From the NCBI GenBank assembly GCA_003488325.1, contig DNLZ01000507.1, positions 8,374 to 21,238 of the forward strand: a stretch of 12,865 nucleotides of DNA, given 5' to 3'. The DNA comes from Planctomycetaceae bacterium. GTDB taxonomy: Bacteria > Planctomycetota > Planctomycetia > Pirellulales > UBA1268. A model generated the notes under the pieces. The model was not told the DNA's origin. It saw only the letters and a program-made list of their open reading frames with translations, and did not search any database. The position numbers and the translations under genes are program-made. Below, one piece after another: positions 5,614 to 12,172 of the stretch (position 1 is the stretch's first letter; each line of letters opens with the position of its first letter).

Positions 5614-7047
5614 ATGCCACGCCATGCTGCCACCCGACTCATTGCTTACGTCATGCTGGCCGCCTGCTCATGCGGTTTCGGCCGGACGAGCGGGTCGGAG
5701 GCCTCCACGGACGACGCCCCGCGTCCCATTCCGGTCACGCGGCCGGTGATGAAGCGGCTGCTCGAGGACATGAAGCATCGCGCGGAGCGGATCCCCCTGC
5801 CCGAGCCGACCGACGAGGAGCGGCAGGCGGCCGCAGACGACCCGCTCGCACTGTCGTACGAAAACCGGCTCCGCACGCTCTACCTTTCCGGCGTACCGCC
5901 GCGCGGATATCTCGGCTTCGGCGGGATGGCGCCTCCGCGCGGCGGCGTCGCGGCACGCCAGCCGGCCGAGCGCCCGGACCCCGCGCTGTCGCTCGACTAC
6001 GCCTTCAAGACACGGCTGTTCTGGATCGCATCGCGCACGAACAACTGCCAGTACTGTCTCGGCCACCAGGAGTCGAAACTGCTCGCCGTGGGCATGACGG
6101 ACGACGCCCTCGCGCGTCTCGACACCGACTGGACGGCGTTCCCCCCCGCGGAGCAGGCGGCGTTCGCGCTCGCGCGCCGCATCACGCTCGCGCCCGGGGA
6201 TGTGTCCGACGCCGACGTGGAGGCCTGCCTCGCCCACTACGAGCCACGGCAGGTCCTCGAGATGGTGCTGTCGGTCGCCGGCAACAACGCGATCAACCGC
6301 TGGAAGGAGGGCATCGGCGTACCGCAGGCGCCCGGCGGCGGCGGGTCCGGCTGGGCCCTGACGCGTCCCGACGGCGTCCACTCGTACCTGACGGCCACGT
6401 CGGAGCACTATGCGCTGACCCCGTCGCAGGTCGCCGTGCTCGATGCGACGGCCGCACACGACGGGCTCGTTCACGCTCCGCCACTGCCCGCGCCCGCGAG
6501 TGCCGCCGACGTGCGGGCCGGCCTCGCACGAGCGCGCGGCCGTATGCCGCGGCTGCCACTCGCCCCGGAGGAGGAGGCGAGGGGGGTGCTGGCCGACGTG
6601 GCACCGCCCGGCGCCGTGCCGGGGTGGATGCGACTCCTCGCCTGGTTTCCCGAGGCCGGCCCGCGGCTCGCGCGGTCCCTCGCCGTCGGAGGGGCACCTT
6701 CCGAGCTCGATCCTCTCGATCGCGCGCTCGTGCGCTGGGCGGTCGCCCGTCGCAATCGTGCCTGGTACGCGCTCGACCTCGCGGAGCGCGACCTGCGGCA
6801 TGCCGGCCTCGACGAGACCGCCCTCGGCGATCTTGCCGGCGACCAGGCGCAGGTGAGCCCGGCGCGACGCGCCCTCCTCGTCGTGGCCGACGCGCTCGCC
6901 GCGAGTCCGGTCTCATGCACCGACGGGCAGTTCCAGGCCGCGCGGGCCGCCACGTCATCGGCGACGATGACGCGTGTCGTCCACGAGGTGGCGATGGAGT
7001 CGCTCTTCGATCGCTTCACCGAGGCCGCTGGCCTTCCGATCGAGTGA
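5614..7047 (+). CDS. AhpD/carboxymuconolactone decarboxylase-like lipoprotein with two domains, the second lacking the active centre
   Basis: A 477-residue exported protein. The start has a strong ribosome site; residues 1-18 form a signal with the lipobox LAAC (C18). Domain 1 (about 125-235) is AhpD-like: KTRLFWIASRTNNCQYCLGHQ has the redox pair C145 and C148 and H151, followed by the usual helices GMTDDALARL and AEQAAFALARRI and the NNAINRW segment. AhpD relatives reduce peroxides or peroxide-derived thiols through this CxxC centre. After a Gly/Pro-rich linker (240-330), domain 2 (about 365-475) repeats the pattern: ALVRWAVARRNRAWYALDL aligns with the first centre, but both cysteines are alanine (A383, A386) and the histidine position is L389. 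Similarity continues through HAGLDETALGDL and ARRALLVVADAL. The second domain is therefore probably structural. Export as a lipoprotein is unusual for AhpD proper, which is cytoplasmic. The physiological substrate is unknown. Confidence 0.9.
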   Translation: MPRHAATRLIAYVMLAACSCGFGRTSGSEASTDDAPRPIPVTRPVMKRLLEDMKHRAERIPLPEPTDEERQAAADDPLALSYENRLRTLYLSGVPPRGYLGFGGMAPPRGGVAARQPAERPDPALSLDYAFKTRLFWIASRTNNCQYCLGHQESKLLAVGMTDDALARLDTDWTAFPPAEQAAFALARRITLAPGDVSDADVEACLAHYEPRQVLEMVLSVAGNNAINRWKEGIGVPQAPGGGGSGWALTRPDGVHSYLTATSEHYALTPSQVAVLDATAAHDGLVHAPPLPAPASAADVRAGLARARGRMPRLPLAPEEEARGVLADVAPPGAVPGWMRLLAWFPEAGPRLARSLAVGGAPSELDPLDRALVRWAVARRNRAWYALDLAERDLRHAGLDETALGDLAGDQAQVSPARRALLVVADALAASPVSCTDGQFQAARAATSSATMTRVVHEVAMESLFDRFTEAAGLPIE

Positions 7048-7094
7048 CCCCGTCCAGACTGCCGCCGCAGCGCCTCGGAAAAACACGAGCCGCG

Positions 7095-8084
7095 TTACGG
7101 TGCGTCCGCGTCCATCGCGAAGGCGGCCCGGTAGAACGTCCAGGTGGCGTCGCCGAGCGCGTCGACCACGGCTGCCGGATCGTGCCCGATGCGGGGAAGG
7201 ACGATCCACTCGTGCGCGATCCCCAGCGAGTCGAGGTATTCATGGAACGCCCGATTGTTGTCGAACGTCTCGTCGGCATCGCCGATGGCGATGCGCACGA
7301 GTGATCCGGCGGAGATCGCGCGGGCGTTGTCGCGAGCCAGCGTCCGTGGGCTCACGGCCGTGAAGAAGGCCCGGTCGCCCCCGTAGACGCGTGCGAGCAC
7401 CTCCTCGGCGCGTCTCCGTCCCGCGCGCGGTGCCTGCTCGATCAGGTCGGGCTGGAGCGGACCGGCGCCGACGATCGAGACGGTGCGGAACATCTCCGGA
7501 AACTTGAAGCCGAGCCGTGCGGCGCCGTAGCCGCCCATGCTGAATCCGTCGAGCGCGCGTCCCTCGCGTCGCGGAATCGTCCTGTGGGTGGCGTCGATGT
7601 GCGGCACGAGATCCTTGACGATCACCGTCTCGATGGGCATCGAGCCATCCTTCCAGTCGACGTACATGCCTTCACGCAGACCGTTGACGAAGACGACGAA
7701 CGTGGGCGGAATCCTGCCCGCCTCGATCGCCGCGTCGAAGTGCCGGGCAACCTGCGGGATGCCTTGCAGGCCTCCTCCCGACCCGTGCAGCCAGTAGACG
7801 ACGGGAAACCGGCGGTCCGGCTCACGGTCGTGCACGGCCGGCGTGTAGAGGTGGTAGCTGACGGCCGTCTTCGCAGCCGGGCTGTCGAACGTGAGGTGCG
7901 TCACGCGACGCGCCCGCACGACGGGCGTCACCCACGCCACGGCCTCCGCGGTCGCAGCCGGTGGTTGGTCGGCCGCAGTCACCCGAGCGGTCGGACAGGT
8001 CAGGCCGGCCGCCACGGCCAGAACGAGGTGTCGGCCGAGGCGAAAAAGACCCCGCGTTACGGCCGGTTCATGCCACGGGCTCAT
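7095..8084 (-). CDS. Secreted esterase, antigen 85/esterase D type alpha/beta hydrolase
   Basis: A 329-residue protein with an N-terminal signal (basic up to R18, core LVLAVAAGL 20-28, cleavage likely after VTAA near 38). The body is an alpha/beta hydrolase of the putative esterase family (PF00756, which includes CE1 acetyl-xylan and feruloyl esterases): PVVYWLHGSGGG (94-105) forms the oxyanion region, GFSMGG (180-185) holds the nucleophile S182, IGDADET (267-273) the acid, most likely D271, and RIGHD (298-302) the histidine H301. The insertion around 211-245 would shape the substrate pocket. The start at 8084 is preferred to a longer reading from 8126 because GGAGA lies six bases upstream and the signal begins there. 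It lies 34 bases behind the FGE-like gene and is probably its operon partner. A likely job is removing acyl groups from a polysaccharide. Confidence 0.92.
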   Translation of the reverse strand: MSPWHEPAVTRGLFRLGRHLVLAVAAGLTCPTARVTAADQPPAATAEAVAWVTPVVRARRVTHLTFDSPAAKTAVSYHLYTPAVHDREPDRRFPVVYWLHGSGGGLQGIPQVARHFDAAIEAGRIPPTFVVFVNGLREGMYVDWKDGSMPIETVIVKDLVPHIDATHRTIPRREGRALDGFSMGGYGAARLGFKFPEMFRTVSIVGAGPLQPDLIEQAPRAGRRRAEEVLARVYGGDRAFFTAVSPRTLARDNARAISAGSLVRIAIGDADETFDNNRAFHEYLDSLGIAHEWIVLPRIGHDPAAVVDALGDATWTFYRAAFAMDADAP

Positions 8085-8090
8085 GTTCAG

Positions 8091-8095
8091 TCTCC
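8091..8095 (-). promoter_or_regulatory. Ribosome binding site (GGAGA) deciding the esterase start
   Basis: On the minus strand GGAGA is followed by six bases and then ATG 8084. The alternative upstream start at 8126 would overlap the FGE-like gene and would delay the signal peptide by 14 residues. Confidence 0.65.
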
Positions 8096-8118
8096 ATGTC
8101 CCCTTCGCCAAAGCGTGA

Positions 8119-10047
8119 TCACGCACGCCGGGTGACCGCCGACGACGCGAGCCGGAACCCGGCGTCGTTCGCCTCGCGTCCGGCGGTCACCTGAGTGAAG
8201 GTCGACTTCTGCAGCGTGACGGCGCCACCCGCCCAGAACCCGCCCCGCAGGCCCCGGAGCCTGCCCGCCGCCCCGGTGAGGTCGTTCCACTCGTAGACGT
8301 TGCCATTCTGGTCGAGCGTTCCGTAGTGACTCGTGCTCGTGGCGAACGCGCCGACGTCGGTCAGGTAGTGCTGCGTCGTCGAGAAGATCGCGGACTGCGT
8401 CACGGAGTAGATCACTCCCCGCAGGTAGTTGGCCACCGGGACGCCGGCGGCGGGATTGTTCGTCGGCGCGTTCTCCTGCTGTGTCGCATAGAGGTAGTAG
8501 CCGGGCACCCCGCCCTTGTCGGGCGTGAAATACGCCGCCTTGTACCACTCGTTCTCCGTCGGGAGGAAGAAGGTCGGGGCGGCCCGTGTGTTCGGGTTGA
8601 CCGCGTTTCGTGGGACGGCCCTCCCATTGGCGGCCTTCGCGAGGTTGTAGGCGCCGTTCTCCGTGGTCCGCGGCGTCTGCCTGCCGGTGGGCTGTCCGTT
8701 GGCGACCCAGTTCACGAAGCGGGCGGCATCGAACCAACTCACGTACGTGATCGGCCGATCCGCGGAGGAACCGCCGTTGTTCATGACGGTGTAGGCGAAC
8801 TGACCGGACCGTCCGGAGCGTGTGATGCCGGCCACCGCCAGATCGGTCGCCATGGAAGGGTTGTAGAGGCCGTGCGTGTCGGTGCGCGCCACGGCGTTGA
8901 GGAAGGTGACGTACTGCCCAATCGTGACGCCCGTTTTCGCGAGGGCATAGTCGGTGGAGACCGCACCGAACCCCGTGGCCGCATCGGCCGCATTGCCGGC
9001 ATCCCCGATCGCCACGAGGTCGACGACGACGAGGGGATCCGCCGCGGCCGCCGCCGCGATCCGAAACCCGCCGTTCGACGCCGCACTCGTCGACGTGACG
9101 CCGAGGCGGTAGCCCGACTCGAGGTACGACGTGAACGACGTCCACCCGCCGCCCCGGAGGATCACCGCGCCGCCCGTCATGCCGGCCGATTCGATCAGTT
9201 CCCAGGCATTGCCGTTCTGGTCGAAGGTTCCGTATGAACTCGGGCTCGAGCGCATCGCGCCGACGTCGGAGAGATAGTTCTGTGACGGATCGATCGTCGG
9301 CTCCTGCGTGACGGTCATCGCCCCGGTCGAAAAGATGTAGTTCACCTGATTGGACGCGTCACCGAGCACGTTGCCGGGTGTCGCGTTGCTCCGGGTGGCG
9401 AAGCGGAAGTAGCCACCGCGCCCGCGACGCAGGCCCGGGTCGAAGTACGCCGCCTTGTACCACTGGTTCTCGGTGGGCAGGAAGAACGTCGGCGCCGCCC
9501 CGGTGTTGGGGTTCAACGCGTTTCGGAGCGGCAGCGTGCCGGCGACGGCCGTCGTGAGGTCGTACGCGCCGTTTTCGGTCGTGGCGGCGGCTTGCGCCCC
9601 CGTCGGCTGTCCGTTCGCCATCCAGTTGGCGAAACGGGCCGCATCGAACCAGTCCACGTAGGTGATCGGGCGGTCGGACGGACTGGTGGCACCCGCAGGT
9701 GCGATGCCTGCCGGCCCCGTCACGGCGTACGTGAAGCCCACCGACGTCGACGTGCGCGTGATGCCAGCCGACGTCTCGTCGTCCGCCATCTGTACGTGGT
9801 AGAGCCCCGCCGGATCCTCGGCGGCGACGGCGTTGAGGAACGCCGCGTATTCGCCGATCGTCACCTCGTACTTCCCGATCCGAAACGCTTCGGTCACGCG
9901 ACCGAAGCCGGTGGTGGGGTCCGCTGCGTTGCCGACGTTCCCCACCGAGACGAGGATCGGATCGATCGCCGCGAGGGCCAGCCTCGATTCGAGCCGTTGG
10001 AACGACAGGCACGGTCTCGCCAGTCGACGCGAAGAGGAGCGGGGCAT
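8119..10047 (-). CDS. Secreted protein with two tandem SUMF1/FGE-fold domains, no active-site cysteines
   Basis: A 642-residue protein. The N-terminus (SFQRLESRLALAA, 15-27) resembles the LExR-type leader found on many large secreted planctomycete proteins. Two copies of the formylglycine-generating-enzyme fold follow: residues 30-332 and 342-636. Each has GNAAD..TGFG, TIGxYxxFLNAVA, RPITYVxWFDAARFxNWxANGQPTG, TTENGAY, AAPTFFLPTENxWYKAAYF, YGTxDQNGN and a final RGG...GFR unit. In human FGE the two catalytic cysteines follow the RGGS motif; by alignment those positions are S304 and L309 in copy 1 and G607 and L612 in copy 2. The only cysteine in the protein is C13 in the leader. It therefore should not mature sulfatases. 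A sugar- or surface-binding role fits the fold's kinship with C-type lectins, but this is inference. No PEP-CTERM-like tail follows. It sits between a sulfatase and an esterase, all in the same direction. Confidence 0.93.
   Translation of the reverse strand: MPRSSSRRLARPCLSFQRLESRLALAAIDPILVSVGNVGNAADPTTGFGRVTEAFRIGKYEVTIGEYAAFLNAVAAEDPAGLYHVQMADDETSAGITRTSTSVGFTYAVTGPAGIAPAGATSPSDRPITYVDWFDAARFANWMANGQPTGAQAAATTENGAYDLTTAVAGTLPLRNALNPNTGAAPTFFLPTENQWYKAAYFDPGLRRGRGGYFRFATRSNATPGNVLGDASNQVNYIFSTGAMTVTQEPTIDPSQNYLSDVGAMRSSPSSYGTFDQNGNAWELIESAGMTGGAVILRGGGWTSFTSYLESGYRLGVTSTSAASNGGFRIAAAAAADPLVVVDLVAIGDAGNAADAATGFGAVSTDYALAKTGVTIGQYVTFLNAVARTDTHGLYNPSMATDLAVAGITRSGRSGQFAYTVMNNGGSSADRPITYVSWFDAARFVNWVANGQPTGRQTPRTTENGAYNLAKAANGRAVPRNAVNPNTRAAPTFFLPTENEWYKAAYFTPDKGGVPGYYLYATQQENAPTNNPAAGVPVANYLRGVIYSVTQSAIFSTTQHYLTDVGAFATSTSHYGTLDQNGNVYEWNDLTGAAGRLRGLRGGFWAGGAVTLQKSTFTQVTAGREANDAGFRLASSAVTRRA
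8140..9024 (-). repeat. FGE-fold domain, copy 2 (DNA of an intragenic tandem duplication)
   Basis: This encodes residues 342-636 of the same protein. Copy 2 keeps NVYEWN near its end (583-588), closer to the family's usual NGNVxEWN, whereas copy 1 reads NAWELI at the same place. Copy 2 lacks copy 1's GPAGIAPAGATSP insertion (111-123). Confidence 0.8.
9052..9960 (-). repeat. FGE-fold domain, copy 1 (DNA of an intragenic tandem duplication)
   Basis: This encodes residues 30-332 of the FGE-like protein. It is paired with copy 2 at 8140-9024. Nucleotide similarity is still visible: TACGCCGCCTTGTACCACT (plus strand, 9446-9464) recurs exactly at 8531-8549, an offset of 915 bases or 305 codons. The copies have otherwise diverged, so the duplication is not recent. 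Confidence 0.8.
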
Positions 10048-10111
10048 CGATGATCTTTCGGGGCGGAGTGCTCGAGCAAACGTGCTGGCGAGTCTACCCT
10101 CGCAAACGCCC

Positions 10112-10135
10112 GTCGGCGGCGGCATCGGCGCCGAC
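10112..10135. other. Inverted repeat in the spacer between sulfatase and FGE-like gene
   Basis: GTCGGCG (10112-10118) pairs with CGCCGAC (10129-10135) around a 10-base loop, just behind the sulfatase stop. No T-run follows on the minus strand, so it is a poor intrinsic terminator. A weaker stem, GCGAG/CTCGC (10088-10092 and 10099-10103), and two GCAAACG words (10076-10082, 10102-10108) lie nearby. They could process or attenuate the transcript, or mean nothing in DNA this GC-rich. Confidence 0.2.
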
Positions 10136-10156
10136 CGCGTCACCCACCCCGCGCCG

Positions 10157-11566
10157 TCACGGCGTGGCTGCGGGCTTCCCCTGTCGCGTGGTGTCCGCAC
10201 GTCCGCGCGGCCGCTTCGGGGCGAAGTCATGTCCCCTCCACCAGTCGGGTCCCTCGGCCTCCACCTCGGCCGTGAGCATCTCGAGCCGGGAGCGCATCGC
10301 CGCGCACCGCTCGGGCTCCCGCGACGCGAGGTCGTGCGACTCGGCGAGATCGGTCGCGAGGTTGTAGAGCTCGGGCGTGGCGAGCGACTCGTCCGCGACG
10401 ATCTTCCACGGTCCCTCGCGGTAGGCCACGAAGCCTCCCCAGCGCCAGTACATCGGCACGGTGCGTTCGCCCACCGGTTCGAACATGTCCACGCCGTCGA
10501 TCGGGCGGTCGTCTGGTACCGCGACCCCGGCCGCACGGAGCGCCGTCGGAAAGAAGTCGCTGCCGATCACGGGTCGCTCGCTGCGGCTTCCCGCCTCGAC
10601 CCTGCCGGGCCAGCGGATGAGCCCGGGCACGCGGTGGCCCCCTTCGTACATCGACCGCTTGCGCCCCCGCAGCGGTCCGGCGAGGCCGCGACCGGGGCCC
10701 TTGTCACCCGCGCCCTCGGGGCCGTTGTCGCTCGTGAAGAAGACGAGCGTCGAGTCGCGCACGCCCAGGCGATCGAGCGACTGCATCAGGCTGCCGAAGG
10801 CGTCGTCGAGCTGCGTGATGTTCGCCCGGTAGGTCCGCTCCTCAGGATCGGCCACCCGGGCGTGCTCCCGCTCGTACCGCTCGGCCGAGGCGATCGGATA
10901 GTGCGGCTCGTGCGTCCATACGGCGAGAAAAAACGGCTTCGTGCGGTCGTGCCGGGTCTCCAGCCACGTGACCGCCTCGCGCACGACGAACGGAGCGGAG
11001 TAGTCGTCCGCCTTGCCGATCGGCCGGCCGTTGCGGACGAGGTTCTCCGGGAAGGCGTGGCTGGGGGCGGCGTTGTTCTGCGTGGCGAGCCACCAGTCGT
11101 AGCCGTGGTCGTCCGGCTGCGGCTGGTCGTCCAGATTGAACTTCCCGTTGAGGTGCCACTTGCCGACGTGGCACGTCTCGTAGCCGGCGGCCTTCAGCAG
11201 CGTTGGGAGCGTGCGCTCCGTGGTACGCAGGTGGATCGGGCTGCCCTCGGGAATCCACGTGAAGACGCCGTTGCGATACGGCATCCGCCCCGTCAGCAGG
11301 CTCGATCGCGACGGAGAGCAGACGCTCGACGCCGAGTGGCAATCGGTCAGCAGCATGCCCTCGGCCGCAAAACGGTCGAGGTTCGGCGTGATCGCCCCTT
11401 GGTTGCCATAGCAGCCGAGCTCGCCGTACCCGAGGTCGTCGGCCAGGAAGAGCACGATGTTCGGCGGTGGGGCGGCCTGCGTCGATGGCATCATGCCCGC
11501 GGACATGACCCACGCGATGACGAGCAGACGCATCGGGACCACCCACACCCACGGTTCGCGGCTCAT
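10157..11566 (-). CDS. Secreted type I (formylglycine) sulfatase, arylsulfatase A-like
   Basis: A 469-residue exported sulfatase. The signal peptide spans about residues 1-32 (core RLLVIAWVMSAGMM; cleavage near TQAA). Motifs: metal Asp pair D43-D44 in ADDLGYGELG, formylglycine motif CSPSR at 83-87 followed by SSLLTGR, GKWH at 135-138, EPH at 220-222, SDNG at 279-282, and R302-K303. The segment from WIPEGSPIHLR (104-114) to WLATQNNAAPSHAFPENLVRNG is typical of a recognisable sulfatase subgroup, different from the sulfatase at 369-1820, so the two probably act on different sulfate positions. Maturation needs an enzyme encoded elsewhere, because the neighbouring FGE-fold protein lacks the required cysteines. 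ATG 11566 is chosen because GAGGTGGAG lies directly upstream; an in-frame GTG at 11575 falls inside that site. ATG 11533 would also leave a signal peptide. Confidence 0.95.
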   Translation of the reverse strand: MSREPWVWVVPMRLLVIAWVMSAGMMPSTQAAPPPNIVLFLADDLGYGELGCYGNQGAITPNLDRFAAEGMLLTDCHSASSVCSPSRSSLLTGRMPYRNGVFTWIPEGSPIHLRTTERTLPTLLKAAGYETCHVGKWHLNGKFNLDDQPQPDDHGYDWWLATQNNAAPSHAFPENLVRNGRPIGKADDYSAPFVVREAVTWLETRHDRTKPFFLAVWTHEPHYPIASAERYEREHARVADPEERTYRANITQLDDAFGSLMQSLDRLGVRDSTLVFFTSDNGPEGAGDKGPGRGLAGPLRGRKRSMYEGGHRVPGLIRWPGRVEAGSRSERPVIGSDFFPTALRAAGVAVPDDRPIDGVDMFEPVGERTVPMYWRWGGFVAYREGPWKIVADESLATPELYNLATDLAESHDLASREPERCAAMRSRLEMLTAEVEAEGPDWWRGHDFAPKRPRGRADTTRQGKPAATP

Positions 11567-11569
11567 GAG

Positions 11570-11578
11570 CTCCACCTC
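11570..11578 (-). promoter_or_regulatory. Ribosome binding site (GAGGTGGAG) deciding the sulfatase start
   Basis: The minus-strand GAGG part ends eight bases before ATG 11566, a good spacing. The GTG inside this element (11575) is a formal in-frame start but has no ribosome site of its own. Confidence 0.6.
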
Positions 11579-11742
11579 GTTCCGGCAGGATCCAGTCGGT
11601 CATGGGCCGCCGCCGCCGGCATGCATCGCCGGACCGCCCGCGCCTCCCCGCGCATTGTCGCCTCGGAAACGGGCCTGCGGAAAGCCCCGGGATGTCCCCA
11701 TGCCGATGCCGGGCGCAGAGAAACTCCGGGCCTGACCATCGC

Positions 11743-12129
11743 TCACGCCTGCGCGGTGGTGCGGCGCGTCAGTCGGTCCATCGCGAGGCCGACGACTCCA
11801 CCGACGGTGATGGGCACGAGGGCATGGATCGGGATGAAGACGACCGCGATGGCGGCCTGCGCGTCGGCCGAGAGATCGAGCGAGCCATGCGCCCACGCGA
11901 GAGAGCCGAATCCCAGGCCGCACGGCAGGAGCCACCACCTCGGCTGCCGGATGAGCGCCGTCCAGACGAGCATCCAACCCAGGGCGACGCCGCCCAGGGC
12001 GGTGATGAACAGGAAGCCCCCCACACCCGCGGCCGTGTACTGCTCGACCCAGGCGAGTCCGCCCGGAAGACGGGCGAGATACGGGAGCAGGATGCCCGCA
12101 GCGGCGATGAGGAGGCGGATCTTCGTCAT
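11743..12129 (-). CDS. Small membrane protein with about four helices, function unknown
   Basis: A 128-residue hydrophobic protein. Likely membrane segments: residues 4-20 (IRLLIAAAGILLPYLAR), 32-58 (around AAGVGGFLFITALGGVALGWMLVW), 66-80 (WLLPCGLGFGSLAWA) and 90-117 (AAIAVVFIPIHALVPITVGGVVGLAMDR). A short motif, AHGSLDLSADAQAAIA, lies between helices 3 and 4; it is the best query for relatives. I do not recognise a named family. The start at 12129 leaves a basic MTKIR end; an ATG at 12159 would add ten polar residues. It lies 43 bases behind the AraC-type regulator on the same strand and 176 bases before the sulfatase, so it is likely co-transcribed with the regulator. The 176-base gap shows no gene and no clear promoter or terminator. 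Confidence 0.8.
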   Translation of the reverse strand: MTKIRLLIAAAGILLPYLARLPGGLAWVEQYTAAGVGGFLFITALGGVALGWMLVWTALIRQPRWWLLPCGLGFGSLAWAHGSLDLSADAQAAIAVVFIPIHALVPITVGGVVGLAMDRLTRRTTAQA

Positions 12130-12172
12130 GCACGATCCGGTGCGTCTCGGCCCAAACACCGATGATTTCCGG

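Noticed and set aside
7048..7094. A5 tract (T5 on the minus strand) behind the esterase gene as a terminator tail
   Set aside because: No stable stem precedes the T5 on the minus strand.
5670..7304. A 544-codon + strand frame and a 377-codon - strand frame over the AhpD-like gene
   Set aside because: Both are compositional shadows; the frame from 5614 has the ribosome site, lipobox and CxxC motif.
8119..8300. The C-type-lectin/FGE fold end as a variable region of a diversity-generating retroelement
   Set aside because: The last 60 codons show no cluster of AAC/AAT codons, and no reverse transcriptase or template repeat lies in the window. It could only be revisited with flanking sequence.
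8119..10047. The FGE-fold protein as the maturase of the two sulfatases
   Set aside because: It lacks both catalytic cysteines in both copies and is itself exported, so it cannot be supported as a formylglycine-generating enzyme.
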